This document shows positions 41,501 through 53,736 of a stretch of DNA of 64,000 nt, piece after piece (position 1 is the stretch's first letter; the number at the start of each line of letters is the position of its first letter). Below the pieces are notes generated by a model that was given only the letters and a program-made list of their open reading frames with translations, had not been told where the DNA came from and ran no database searches. The DNA lies in the NCBI RefSeq assembly GCF_024868665.1, contig NC_079898.1, forward strand, positions 24,558,839 through 24,622,838, in the 5' to 3' direction. Both the position numbers and the translations under genes were made by a program. Source of the DNA: Triplophysa rosa. Taxonomy: Eukaryota; Chordata; Actinopteri; Cypriniformes; Nemacheilidae.

Positions 41501-42190
41501 CATGTGTTCCCAAACGTTTCAGCTTGCGACCCCCAAAATAACAGTGCCATGGACTCGAGACCCCTACTATCCTCGGAGGTGGCTAAAGTATACAAACATT
41601 GCGCGCAAGCAACTGCGTACATGCGCTAATAAGGTCTATCCAAAGACGCGCAGGACAACACTCAAGAACACAGTCTAACATAATATGGCTTTATTTGAAG
41701 TTATTTACTCATTATTTTACTTGTTGTTATACATAAACCATGAACTATTACTACAGATGGTCAAATTTCATCAAACTGATTCGAGTGCTTATGGATGTTG
41801 TCTTTGTTCGATATTAACCAACGTTTCATTTCGACAGCTAAAGATATCCTAAACTTAAAGCCTGAAAAATAATCTGCGTGCACATATGGGAATGTTTAAC
41901 GTGGTGCTGCAAATTGACTTGCTGCACCTAACCTAATGCGGTCGCTAATGTGACGTAATCACCTCAGGGGTTCACCATCAAGGGGGAGCAAATTCCAAAG
42001 GCTGATGGCTTTATTTATTTGCATGCTTTTATTTTTAACTTAACTACTATTTTTATGTTTTGTTACACTTATTGATTAAATAAGCTATTCCTAATAATAA
42101 AAAAATGATTTCGGGAAATCATCTTGCGACCCCACCCTCACGGCCTTGCGACCCCCCGGGGAGGCCCGACCCCTACTTTGGGAACCCCTG
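41501..42190. mobile_element. hAT-type element, non-autonomous
   Basis: 690 bp with a perfect 8-bp target duplication GTGTATGG (41493-41500 and 42191-42198). Inverted ends are CATGTGTTCCCAAACG and the mirror CTTTGGGAACCCCTG. Near both ends lie TTGCGACCCCC and GACCCCTACT words typical of this fish hAT group. No transposase frame remains, so it depends on a partner element. Confidence 0.88.
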
Positions 42191-42967
42191 GTGTATGGTA
42201 TAGTGTAAGGCCCTATTCAGAAGAAATACAGTAGGGTCCGCTACAAAATGAATACTCTCCAAGCACCAAGTACAATAAAAAATGGCAAATTGCTCGTTGG
42301 CTGATAACCGAGAATGGCAACAGTTTAGTTTGACTCTTGTCGATTTGCAATTCAAAGCAATGAAATACTAACCGTCTAGTACAGAAAGTACCGTCTGTTG
42401 TGATTTGTACTTCTATCTTTTACGTGTCACAAGAATGCAATAAACAAATGATCACATTGTCTGGCAAAAACATATATACTGTACTGTATATTCTTTAAAA
42501 TGAATGATTCATTTACAACTATGGTCAGTATTTCTAGTTAGATGACACATTTTGCACAGTAAAATCTCTACGGCGCTGCAAATTTTTGGACTTCCTCAAT
42601 TTGGTTCTTTCTCTTTCAGAGCGTTACAGTCGAGTATGGAATGTCCAATAGGAAGTGACAGTGTGAAAATTTGTCAAGAAGTTTTCTCGGTGGGACGAAT
42701 TTGCCAAGTCACCACCGTGACATAACAAGTCGTCAGCAACGTGATGTGTATCATCTGTCTGCGAGAAAGAAAGTGTGCGATATTAAGTAAGTTTGTGTGT
42801 TCCTGTGAGTGTGTCTGCATGGGAATGTCGTGAGAGAATCCAGACAGCCTGACCAAAGCCCAGACACGGAAGGACAGAGGAATAGGAAGAGAGAAAGCTT
42901 GTGTGTGTGAGGGGGAATCCCTGGCTGTGTGTCTGGGGCTTTTCCACACAAAGGGAACTGCAATAGC

Positions 42968-42969
<2 letters not shown>

Positions 42970-42999
<30 letters not shown>
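42970..42999. repeat. CA microsatellite
   Basis: About 15 uninterrupted CA units. Confidence 0.95.
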
Positions 43000-43002
<3 letters not shown>

Positions 43003-44235
43003 CACACTCACACTGTTATTTCAGTTCAAATAAACATTGTGCAATTGGTGTTGAGAGAGATTCTCAAATTAAACTAGGGAAACTAAAATGACTAACTCAT
43101 CAGATGAATTAAATGGCCACCTTTCTAAAGGACTCTTTGATTTATGATCTCTTTAAAGATGCCGAATTGCAGCAGTCCTTCTGAAATATACACTGTGTTT
43201 ACAGTAGCTTCATGAAATTGAATGTTTGTGTGTGGATGTGTTTTTTTTTTCCCGGGTGTCTATACATTAGCTTGAAACTTAAGTAGTCGCTTTGTTTCAA
43301 AATGATATCCATATACACAGTTCTTGAGTTACTTAAAATATTATTTTAAGCTTTTATATTGTTCTTGTATTGGTTATGTTCTGGTATATTTTTGGAGTTA
43401 GGTTAATGCTATATTACAGGGTCTTCAGATCAGTGTTTGGCTTCTAGGTTCTTTGAAGCACAAGTATATGATGATATTCTGCCCAAAGAACAAAATGTTC
43501 TTTGTGAAATTAAAGGAAGAGTTTACTCAAAAAATGTCAATATTCACTCTTTGAACCCGTATTATTAGTCATATGTACTACTTTTGTTATGTTTTAATTG
43601 TAAGTTGAAAGAAAATAACGCAGTGTTGAAGTGACATGAGGTTGAACAAATACAACGTTTTCATTTTCCTGTATGGTGAATCAATCGTAAACTTTTATCT
43701 GTAAGTGCATTGAAATAATTATGTTTACTCTTAAAGAAGTTGGAGTTGTTTTCTTTCGCGAGGATGAACATGAAAAGCTCCCATTATCAAGTCAGTTGCT
43801 TGTAAACAACTTTGTCTTTTTCTGGGAAAGGCGTCTGAAAAAATAAAAAGACGACCGAGAGAATCAAAAACTCATAACCTCCGCGCAACCATCATCTTAT
43901 ATCCTATCATTATCCTCATATTTTCAACGCCATAATTAACTTGTTTTATTGCACTTTGGCAAAAAAGGGAGAGGGGAAGGGAGGGGTTTGAAGATGATTT
44001 TTGTTTGTGTGACAGAGTTCTCATAGTCTTGTTTCTATACTATGTCAGTCCTGCTTGAATTCAGATGCATCACTGAGGAGCCGGTGACGCATCAGAGGTT
44101 TTAACGCTAAATGAAATGATTGTGTGTGAACTCTTCAGGGCATACTAATTTAATTCCAATGTATTACATGTACTTTTGATGTATTATGCGCCCTTTTTTA
44201 AACTTTTTAGCATGCCATTGATAGTAGATGTTATT

Positions 44236-44775
44236 TTAAAGGGGTCATATGACACAGCTAAAATGAATATTATCATTTGTTTTAGATGTAATGCAATGTG
44301 TATACACGATTTAAGGTTAAAAAACGCTGTATCTTCCACATACCGTGCATGTTTGTATGCCCCGCCTCTCTGAAACGCGCTCATGGCTCTGAAAAGCGAG
44401 TTGTGCTATGATTGGCCAGTTAACCAGTGCGTAGTGATTGGTGGAATACTGCAAGCGTGTGATAGAAATGTAACGCCTCTTACCATATTTGGAACATCAG
44501 GTTCCTCTTCAATTGTACTGACAGGTACGCCCATCTTACTTGAGTATACATTTGGGCGGTCTTAGTCAAATCAGACCATCAACTGACGTAGATTTATGGG
44601 GGTGTGGTTACACGAGGCGTTTCAGGCAGGTCTGGGTGAGCATTCGCTTTTAGATAGAACGCATCTTTTGTTCCCACACTTTCATTTTTGCTATTGTACG
44701 TGTCTAATGCATGGGCAACTTATAACACACCAAAGACACAGACAAACACGTATTCGCGCCATATGACCCCTTTAA
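44236..44775. mobile_element. 540-bp MITE with GGGGTCATATGA ends
   Basis: Begins TTAAAGGGGTCATATGACAC and ends GCCATATGACCCCTTTAA, a near-perfect inverted repeat bounded by TTAA. The interior is GC-richer and contains two ATTGG (CCAAT-box-like) words at about 44411 and 44437. No open frame was recognised. Confidence 0.82.
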
Positions 44776-44980
44776 TATTTGGGGTGATTCCAGCATGTAC
44801 TGTTGGAGGCTGAAATTTGGATATTTTCATATTTCCAATGCTTGATTATTTTAACCCAATTGCAGGATTGTCTTTATCCAGCCCTGAGTGAAAAGAACCT
44901 AGCATTGGGTAATGTTTAACCCAGCAGTGCTCAATATTTACCCAGCATGGGTCATAAACAACCCAGCACTTTTTATATAG

Positions 44981-45088
44981 TAGAGCCTGTGCGCTCCCGG
45001 CGACCCGAGTTAGATTGCTGTCTCGGGAGTCATGTGCCAATCCCGCTCCCCTGTCCTGTCCAAATAAAGGCATAAAAAAGCCAGTAAA
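44981..45088 (+). mobile_element. 3' part of a tRNA-derived SINE
   Basis: CGGCGACCCGAGTTAGATTG, then GTGCCAATCCCGCTCCCCTG, then AATAAAGGCATAAAAAAGCC is the characteristic tail of an abundant teleost SINE. The head is missing. Confidence 0.65.
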
Positions 45089-45293
45089 ATATAATTTAAG
45101 AAAACAGGAATGTTTTTTTATTTGAAGTGTCCAAAAGCATAGAAAGTAAACATTGAGAACTGAAATTGAAATATTTTCTCGGAAGAGCTTGGAATTGCTA
45201 AATTTGTTGAGAAATTCAATGATAATTTTTTCTTGCCAGGCTTGTTGCTACATTATGATATATTTTAAAGTTTCAGCTACTGTTGTTTGTAGT

Positions 45294-45490
45294 CTTACAC
45301 CGTGTCTACACCGGACGCGACAGCTGCGACGCGACGCGACATGACAACCTGCTTGTTCTTAAAGGGTTTGTCGCGTGGCGCCGCATCCAGTGTGGACAAA
45401 ATGTAAAATTATAATGGGTTCTAATGCGTTTCTAATGTCTTTTGTCTTGTCACGTCACACCGGTCGCGTCCGGTGTAGACACGGTGTAAG
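45294..45490. mobile_element. 197-bp MITE with 28-bp perfect inverted ends
   Basis: The first 28 bp (starting CTTACACCGTGTCTACACCG) and the last 28 bp are exact reverse complements. The interior carries GCGACGCGACGCGAC and GTCGCGTGGCGCCGC, also palindromic in style and CpG-rich. The superfamily is unclear because no target duplication could be fixed. Confidence 0.85.
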
Positions 45491-47633
45491 CCCATATTTT
45501 CTTTAAATATGTATTATTTCATACATGTATATCTCAGTGATACTTGTGGAAATGTTGTGCTATGAACATAGTTTTACCCTCTTAGCAATTTGAAGGAGTC
45601 TCTGTTAAAACTGTAAAACTGATGCGTGTTAGGGAGGGTCTGTGTGTTGTTTGCTTGAAACAGAGAATGAAACAGAGAATATTCAGGTGTTGGGTGAAGT
45701 CTGACATTGATGCTAATGGAAAACAAGCTCATCAGTGTTAAAAAGCAGGTGTACGACTCTGTGGTTAAAAGTTTAGATTTTTTCTATTATATGTGTAACT
45801 CATTTAGACACGAAACCTAAACACCACAGCAAGACTCGCAACATCTTGGACATGCTCAAAATAATGTGCGTGCTGCAAACACATGAAATACAGACTGTCC
45901 AGAATCTCCTCTGTCAATGATTGTGGTCTGTGGCTCTGCACAAGTTTTCTTTAACGTGTTCTTATTACGGTCACAATTTCTGTAAGCTCTTCATTTCAGT
46001 GCTTGCAAGACTATTTCGATATTTTTATTTCTCATGAATTAAACTGGGCCCAAATTGATAAACATACAGAACATACTCATTCATATTATTATGTACTTCT
46101 GTTGTTTCAGTCTTGCAGATGTCGACCTGCAGAAGACTTATGTGTGCTTGTGAAGCCGAGGAAAGTGTTTTAACGGTGAGAAAATTGCACGTGACAGTTT
46201 CACAGGGACTGTTGCTTCTTGTGCAGTTGACGTGCTGACTGTCCAGCTCTCATGCATCTCATTTGAATACACCTAAACTGTACTAAAACCTGCTCTAGTT
46301 TTTTTCTTTACTTGGCAAGCACTGCTTTCTCTCATGAAATGCAAATCTAGTTACTATTATACCACAGCGCTTTTAAATGCAGAATGAGTTCAAACTTTTG
46401 ACTGATAATCTATGCTCTTTTACAATATACTGTAGAAAAATCACTTATATTGGCTTATAATGTGTGTTGTCTTTCAGTTCCTCTCGCTTTAACATGACAT
46501 AAACAAAAGTGTTACATGTTACACCCCTGTTCTCACTTTGTGTTTCTTCTGTAGATTTGCAGAATGATTTCTCATGTTATCAGCTCACTTCTATTCTCGG
46601 ATGGACCCTGAATAAGGCTGTACATTGCATGCAAACACAGAAATACAGTATGGAGTCAAATCGCCCTTTTCTTTTGGGACCACTCTATTACATAGACCCA
46701 CGACAGCATATGTATACCAAAATGTGCTGCTGTTTATTAAGTCCCAAATATATTTCACATGACCGATTCAGCCTACTACATTAGCGGTCATTATATTTGT
46801 AGTCAGAAATCCTGTACTGTTGAATTCCAGCCGGTCATAACGGTCCATTACTCACTGGAACATGTGAGCTATAGAGATGTTAGATGCATTTATTATAACA
46901 TGCTCAAAAAAATCAAACAGAAACGATTTTATGAGCATTTCCACTGAGCTTTCCAATGCTGCGGATATTCTGGAAGCGCACGTCCCGTCTGCTCCAAGTC
47001 ATCTCCTAAAATCTGTTCCACTGTAGTGAGGGTCTCTCAAAAATAGCCCGTCTAGACGTTATGAATGACATCGACATCCATCTACCACCTCATATTATGG
47101 CAGGTCGTTTTGTAAGGACCACCGTACATACACCTCTTGTTTCTTAATCTGTCTGTGTTTTTGGTAATGTGTTTAGCACACGCTCCAGAGTCCGCTGTCA
47201 CATACAATTATACACTCGAGTACTGAAAACACAGACTAACTCTGCACTTCGGCAGAACAGACGCGCACACACGGATCGCGTGCATGCGTTGACTATTTTA
47301 CAAAGAAAGTACAATCTCGAGATTCGCGATTGTGATGTAGACTAAAAGCAGTTGGGTACTTAAAAAAGACGAGCCCTTAGATATGCCCCATCTTCCTTTT
47401 CCAACAGGAAGTACATCAGCGCAGGACAGAACACAGCGCTCATGAAGGGAGCACGTATTATGCTTTTAAACTTTTTAGTGTATAATCTTGCTGTTTGAGC
47501 ACAACGAAGGTCAGCTAAATGACAAAACATTATTTATATTATCTTATTTTTTGAGCTTGTATTTATAAGAGAAACTGGTCGCCATTTTTAGTGTTTAAAC
47601 CCTAGAAGCTAAAGCTCGCACAACATACGTTTT

Positions 47634-49625
47634 GTGAGTGTTTTGGAAGTGATGGGAACTACAATGAATAAACAGACATCACCTGACCTGGTTATTCCGC
47701 CGCACCTTGGTAGCAATGAATTCATGATTTTTTTTAACGAGATAATCGAAAACATACGAGACAAAATAGTAAAAACTCAACCTCCAAGTCTGTCCTATAA
47801 ATTAGTACCAACCATCGCCCCAAAAGAAAGGCTACATTGTTTTTCACCTATAAAACAGGAAGATTTAATTAAACTTATTGCAACATCTAAACCTACAACT
47901 TGCTTATTAGACCCCATACCAACTAAATTATTAAAAGAGTTATTACCCGTTGCAATTGAGCCCATTTATAACATTATCAACTCGTCAATTAATCTAGGCC
48001 ATGTCCCAGCACCCTTTAAACTGGCCGTCATTAAGCCTCTTATCAAGAAACCAAACTTACACCCCAATGAACTAGGAAACTATAGACCAATTTCAAATCT
48101 CCCTTACCTGTCTAAAATACTAGAAAAAGTAGTGTCCACTCAGTTGTGCTCTTTCTTACAAAATAATGACATACACGGAAAATTTCAGTCAGGCTTTAAA
48201 CCGCATCATAGTACTGAAACTGCGCTCGTTAAAATTACAAACGACCTGCTTATAGCATCAGATAAAGGTAACATCTCACTCCTAGTCCTGCTCAACCTTA
48301 GTGCTGCGTTCGATACTGTAGACCATAAAATACTTCTAGATTGTGTCCTCGTTGGCTCTCGTCCCACCTTCCTCGTTACAATCGCTTACACAATTATACC
48401 GGTATTCAGGGACAGGCACTACAATGGTTCAGATCTTACTTATCAGACAGACATCAGTTTGTCCATTTAAATGGGGAATCATCAAATCTAACGCAATTAT
48501 GGATTACCTCAGGGATCGGTTTTAGGACCCTTGCTATTCTTGCTATCATATACATGCTTCCCCTTGGAAACATTATTAGAAAACATGGAATTAGCTTCCA
48601 CTGTTATGCAGATGATACTCAGCTATATATCTCATCAAGACCAGATGATTCCTTCTGTCACGGTCCCACCGTCTTGTTTATGAAATTCTAGTCGTGTGGT
48701 GGGATCGGGGCAGAGTCCTTGGGTTTTATGTGGGAAGGCCATGAGATGTTTATGTTTTTACCTCTCATGTGTTTTTCCAGTGTCTCGTCTCTGTTCCCGC
48801 CATCTCGTTTCCTCGTTATCTTTCCCTGAGTGTTTAATGTCCCACACCTGCCCCATGTAATTATCCCTCGTTTGTCTTCCCTATATATACCCTCTTGTTT
48901 CTTTGTCCTGTGCTCTTGTATTGCGTGTACGTATGTTTTGTGCGTTCAGTATATTCTTGTACTCTTGCTGTTATCCGTGGTCCTGTTCATCACCTTGTTC
49001 TTATCTTGTGAGTTTTGTGTTTTGCCATACCCTGCCTTAGTTACCCTGCCGTGTTTTTGTAAGACGTTGTGTCGTGTGATATTTTAGTTTAGCTTGTCCT
49101 GCTGTTTTTGCCCCATCGAGGGAAGTGTTTTGTTTTCAGTGTTTTCATTTATATTAGTCTTGTCCGCGTTACCCCCTCGTGGGTGTTTTTGTTTGTTTAG
49201 TTGTTACAATAAATATATTTGTTTACCCCTTCACTGCCTGCCTGCGCTTGGGTTCTTCCAGCCGGTCATCGTGACACCTTCCAGCTATCCAAATTGGTAG
49301 AGTGCATCGAAGATATAAAACATTGGATGACTTGTAATTTCTTTCTTTTAAATTCTAATAAAACAGAAATGTTACTTATCGGACCGAAGACACATGAGCA
49401 GAATATTTCGGATTATAACCTGCAAATTGAAGGCTGCACTGTTACTCCAACAAATACAGTTAAAGACCACGGCGTTATATTAGACAGCAACCTGTCATTT
49501 AAAAATCACATCTCAAATGTCACAAAAACAGCCTTCTTCCACCTCAAAAATGTTGCCAAGTTACGAAATATTTTAAGTGTTGCTGACGCAGAGAAGCTTA
49601 TTCATTTAAGTTTTTTCATTGTGCA
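47634..49625 (+). mobile_element. 5'- and 3'-truncated non-LTR retrotransposon (LINE), split by solo LTR
   Basis: Reverse-transcriptase coding sequence of an L2/CR1/Rex1-like LINE. The first frame (47634-48470) shows [35 protein letters not shown] and [11 protein letters not shown] frameshift near 48345 moves to a second frame with [10 protein letters not shown], where YADD is the catalytic motif. The element is then interrupted at 48656-49276 by a solo LTR and resumes in a third frame at about 49282-49620 (SNKTEMLLIGPK). Upstream endonuclease and downstream tail are lacking. It is non-functional. Confidence 0.88.
48656..49276 (+). mobile_element. solo LTR inserted in the LINE
   Basis: A 621-bp segment that begins TG (TGTCACGG) and ends CA (CGTGACA), flanked by the 5-bp direct repeat CCTTC (48651-48655 and 49277-49281). 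It holds a TATA box (CTATATATACCC, about 48882) and an AATAAA signal (about 49208), as expected for U3-R-U5. No internal gag or pol is present, so it is the product of recombination between two LTRs. The orientation follows the TATA and AATAAA signals. Whether it is Gypsy-like or retrovirus-like cannot be decided from an LTR alone. Confidence 0.85.
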
Positions 49626-50099
49626 TTCCAATTAATATCAATCAAACTACAGTTGGTTTGTTTTGATTTAAGCCATAATAACTCAAAAAATACAGCTAAC
49701 TGTACAGATTAAAACATATAATAAAAAAAGTCAACGTTTTTACAAACAGAGTTATTTCATTTGTACGCTTTCACGCTAGCGATGGTTAGATTTAGATGGA
49801 TGATTTGGGCTTCATTGTTGCTTTTTTCGAGTAATCGTATGCGTTTGTATTTTTTATTACATTTGTATGAATTCACATGAAATAACCACGTTGTGAAATA
49901 GTTATGAATTCCTGTGAGATCTGACTTGGAAAGCTTTAAGAATGCATAGAAAACACATGATAAGATCTAAACATTAGAAATGTTATATACTAGAGATATT
50001 AGAAATCTTCCCACACTGAAGCCCTTTAAAGTTCCTTTCAAACAACAGCGCGCTTTCAAAATTTCCTACGCAAGCCGAATAATGATCCGTCAGAGAAAA

Positions 50100-50580
50100 T
50101 GTGCGATTACAGGAGAAAATCTCTCTCACTCATCACAGTGATTAGATTCCCTCTCGCTGCTTCAGATCAGCGACGAGAAATCCCTCTTCCACACTCCTCG
50201 TATGCCCAACATTTGCCTAATCAACTCCAGAGCCTGCACTTTATAAATAGGAATAGTTCCGAGCTAAATTAGACACAGGAGCCGGACCCTCCGCTGAGAC
50301 CCTCATGCAGTTTTCATTACACTCTTCCCTGTCCAATATCCAGACCCTCCATATCTAGTTACACATTTCAGTTCTCGCTGTGGATGCTGATATTTCGGGG
50401 GCCGAGGGTAATGGGCGGCTGCCGAAAGCCTTTGAATGTCGTCCAGCGCGGTGAAGTATCAATTTATAGGAGCACGAACCATGTGTTTATGAAATTAATA
50501 AACTCTGTGCAGTCGACTCGAGTTTTGCAGGCCTTTCATAGCGCACGAGCAGATCTGCAGGCTGAACGCTCGGGGTAGTT
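50100..50580. promoter_or_regulatory. candidate conserved regulatory block in the P1-P2 intron
   Basis: About 480 bp free of recognised repeats and of even base composition, with a MEF2-like TTATAAATAG (about 50242-50251) and several homeobox-type AATTA/TAATCA words. It is flagged on motif content and repeat exclusion only. Confidence 0.3.
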
Positions 50581-50949
50581 CTGACGTTCTGCCATGAACG
50601 TTTTCAGAACTCTGTATGAAAGATGTTTTCTTTAGCTCGAGCTGATGGAACAGCGAGTGGTTTTGCTTTGCTTTGGATGTCTGCTCTTAGAGTTATGTAA
50701 GGTCACGTCAGTAGTAAGAATCAGTTGGAAGATTCGGGCAGCTTTGATTGGTCGATTGGCTTTGTGTGTGTTTTTTTGTTTGTGCACGTGCATGGATGTT
50801 GTGGAGGCATGTTGCATATTTAAGATGAGTTCACATGCATTCGATATAATTTCTCAATCGATTTTACACATTTAAATTCATTAGGAAGTACTGGATTGTT
50901 TTCAGTAAATACATTTATGTTTTGAAAGCATTGAGTAACATTATCGCCA

Positions 50950-51268
50950 TCATCATCTCATTTAAGACTCACCTGTATCTCTTGTCTACTCTTGTGTTCT
51001 CCTGCTCTTCTCACATCATCTTTTCTCACACCGTTTCAACTTTCAAAGTTAAAGAAATCATCTTCTTATATTCTTTCCTCCGCTTCCCACTTCACTTCTC
51101 CTTACTCCACATTTCTTCTGGGTCAACATTGCTGTACTGATGCGCTCATCCTCCTAGTAGCATGGCCTTGTAAACGGTACTGTTTAGCGTGTTGACAAAA
51201 TGTTTATATGCTCTCCTGTAAGTCGCTTTGGATAAAAGCGTCTGCCAAATGTAATAAATGTAAGTGTA
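50950..51268 (+). mobile_element. L2-type LINE 3' end, copy 1
   Basis: Starts with a degenerate C-terminal coding remnant (TTTAAGACTCACCTGTATCT) and ends with the tail TGTAAGTCGCTTTGGATAAA, then AGCGTCTGCC and a short TAAATG-type repeat. It is the same tail as at 53690-53736. Confidence 0.75.
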
Positions 51269-51477
51269 ACTCTTTTGAAAACCACATTTCATCATAGACA
51301 GCACTAAGATGAAATGGGGAACAAATGGAGAGGTTTGTTAAGGCTTCTGCTTCTCAGATGTTTCTGCTGAAAAAAGGGCCTATGCTGACTTCCTTGGTAT
51401 CACCAGAGTTTGTCTCAAACTGTGTTCAGATTTGCCAAAACTCTAAAAATCATTTTCCTGAGGTCTTTCAACATATC

Positions 51478-51645
51478 GTGGAAGACAAAAGAAGATATTT
51501 TGAGAAATGTGTCCATACGGTGAAAGTCAATGGGGGCCAAAGTTGTTTGGACATTCTTCAAAATATATTTTTGTGTTCTGCAGAAAAAAGGTCTGAAATG
51601 ACATAAGGGTGAGTAAAATATTTTGGGGGTTATTTTTGGGTCAAC
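51478..51645. mobile_element. TTAA-type MITE subfamily 2, fragment
   Basis: GACAAAAGAAGATATTTTGA and GAAATGTGTCC, then GTCAATGGGGGCC, CAAAATATATTTTTGTGTTC and TAAGGGTGAGTAAAAT. It shares its core with the copies at 59393, 60847 and 62738. Confidence 0.65.
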
Positions 51646-51897
51646 ATTGATATATGTTTGGGGGTGTATTAACATGCAATGAGGACAGCAGGAGTACTTC
51701 TGCTGTATTCGTGTGTGACTGTGTTTGTGTTAATGTTTGTGTGTCCATTTATGTAAGTATACAGGCTTGTATAGTTATATTTATATATATATTTATACCC
51801 GGTGTGCGTGCGTGTGTGTGCGTTTTAGACTGCTGCTTTAGTGCAGCAGGTGTGACCTCATTGTGGTTGCTGCAGAAGCAAACAGAGTCTGCATCAG

Positions 51898-51899
<2 letters not shown>

Positions 51900-51934
<35 letters not shown>
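51900..51934. repeat. CA microsatellite
   Basis: About 17 CA units without interruption. Confidence 0.95.
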
Positions 51935-51935
<1 letters not shown>

Positions 51936-52798
51936 TCGCCTTTGTCTTTCTTTATCTTTCTCACACTTTCTCACTTGTATGTGCACCGTTATGCAAGCAT
52001 GTTCTGTATTGCATATTCACTGTACTTTAATATGTGTGACATCTTCCCCTAATAAAGCTCGTGTTTAAAGTCGAGTGAAAAAAACCTGCTTTGAGCTGCT
52101 TGTTGTGTAAACTTGCACGTTGTACCTGAAGTAGTAAACAATTGAAATGTTATTAATTGAAAGGTGATGTCATTTTTTTTTAAGTAAAAATCTTTGTCAT
52201 ATTTCAGATTATTGCACAATTGGGGTGTTTTCTCCGGACAGGGTGAACACTGTAGATCTGTTGCATTTTCTAAAAGTTGTTTTGTCCAACCCAGCAATAT
52301 CGGCTCAACCAATGGTGTGACTTTGGGGCGGGACTATGAGTTAATCTGGCCATTGGCAGACGGGGACGGATCAAGAAACTAGTATGAAAACTGTATTTTA
52401 CTTTGTAACACATCTGACCTTCAATTTTCAAAGATGAGTTTTGAAAAAGTGTTGCATTTGATTAGCACTTCAGAATGTTTCTCTTCTGGATTATAGAGCT
52501 GCTTTACTTTAGAGTTAATAATAAGTTTAATGTAACATGGCAATTTTTTGTCAACTTTTTTATTATGAGCAATGGGTCATTTTTCACTTGCATCATACCA
52601 TTTCAGTTTATTTAGATCATATCCTTTATTAGATAAACCAATAAAAATGTATTTAGTGTAAACATAATCTGAAAAGCAGCTTTGACACTCAAAACAGAAT
52701 TCAGAGCTCATTTACCGTATTCCTCAATCAGATCAAATTGGTGCAAGAAAGAGAAATAACCAGAACTATCAAATTTAACAAAGTTTATTTTTTACATA

Positions 52799-53023
52799 TC
52801 GCTGCTGTCCTTCTGAAAACTTGTGTTTCCATATTTTCTGATTTTTCTTTTTTTGCCATGAATCATTATTATTAGTCACCCTTTATATTTGTCATTGGGC
52901 TTTGCAAATAACTAACCAATAAGCAGTGCTTGTCAACATGGACAAAGTATGTAATAATTTAAAAAGTTTTTTCCTGAAACAGAGCGAATTTGGACATTCA
53001 AAGTTTCAGAAGGACAGCGACGA
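52799..53023. mobile_element. 225-bp MITE flanked by TA
   Basis: Ends TCGCTGCTGTCCTTCTGAAA and its mirror TTTCAGAAGGACAGCGACGA, each bordered by TA (52797-52798 and 53024-53025), a Tc1/mariner-type footprint. The interior is AT-rich and non-coding. Confidence 0.75.
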
Positions 53024-53204
53024 TATGTTTATTGTCTTATTTTGCATGATTGACTGGTGGATATCATCCCAAATTCATTTTCTAAATGTAATGACATAAA
53101 ATAATTTTCTTTCTTGGCATGCTATCGTAATTTTCATCACCTCGTCTTAAACCTTGTGACACTATAGGGTATGTACAGTTTGACAATCACTTCATGAATA
53201 ATAT

Positions 53205-53736
53205 AAGAATGCAGCGGCAAGAGTGGTCTTCAATGAACCGAAGAGAGCGCACGTCACTCCTCTCTCCACTAAGTTACATTGGCTCCCTATAGTCGCTCGA
53301 ATCAAATTCAAGACTCTTACCTTCACCCCCTTACCTTCACTCGCTAATGCAGACTTATATACCCGCCAGATCCCTACGCTCTGCAAACGAACGTCTTGTG
53401 GTGCCATCCCAAAAAGGTAAAAAATCTCTCTCACGTACCTTCTCGGGATCGGTTCCACATTTATGGAATGATCTGCCCGCTGCTACAATATTAGCAGATT
53501 CTGTGGCCATCTTTAAGAACCGTCTGAAAACACATCTCTTCCGTCAACACCTGACTGATCAGTTCTGACTGAAAAAACTTTTCTCTGTATACTGTGGTAG
53601 GCTATATGAGACCAGTTTTCTTTTATTGCACTTATGCTTTTTGTTGTCCTTATGTTGTTCCAATTGCTTCCATTGTTTCCCTCATCTGTAAGTCGCTTTG
53701 GATAAAAGCGTCTGCTAAATGACTAAATGTAAATAT
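53205..53736 (+). mobile_element. L2-type LINE 3' end, copy 2, with ORF2 C terminus
   Basis: Coding remnant in shifted frames: NAAARVVFNEPKRAHVTPL and LHWLPIVARIKFKTLTFTPL, then SGSVPHLWNDLPA and IFKNRLKTHLF, and a stop near 53566. This is the C terminus of a CR1/L2-type reverse transcriptase. The 3' tail TGTAAGTCGCTTTGGATAAA then AGCGTCTGCTAAATGACTAA ends at 53736. Confidence 0.85.

Noticed and set aside
41087..41629. 180-codon plus-strand open frame
   Set aside because: It runs into a hAT-like element, has transposon and AT-rich intron composition, and shows no recognisable protein family.
43505..43545. Possible TTAA-type MITE end (TTAAAGGAAGAGTTTACTCA)
   Set aside because: Too short and diverged, without a matching right end.
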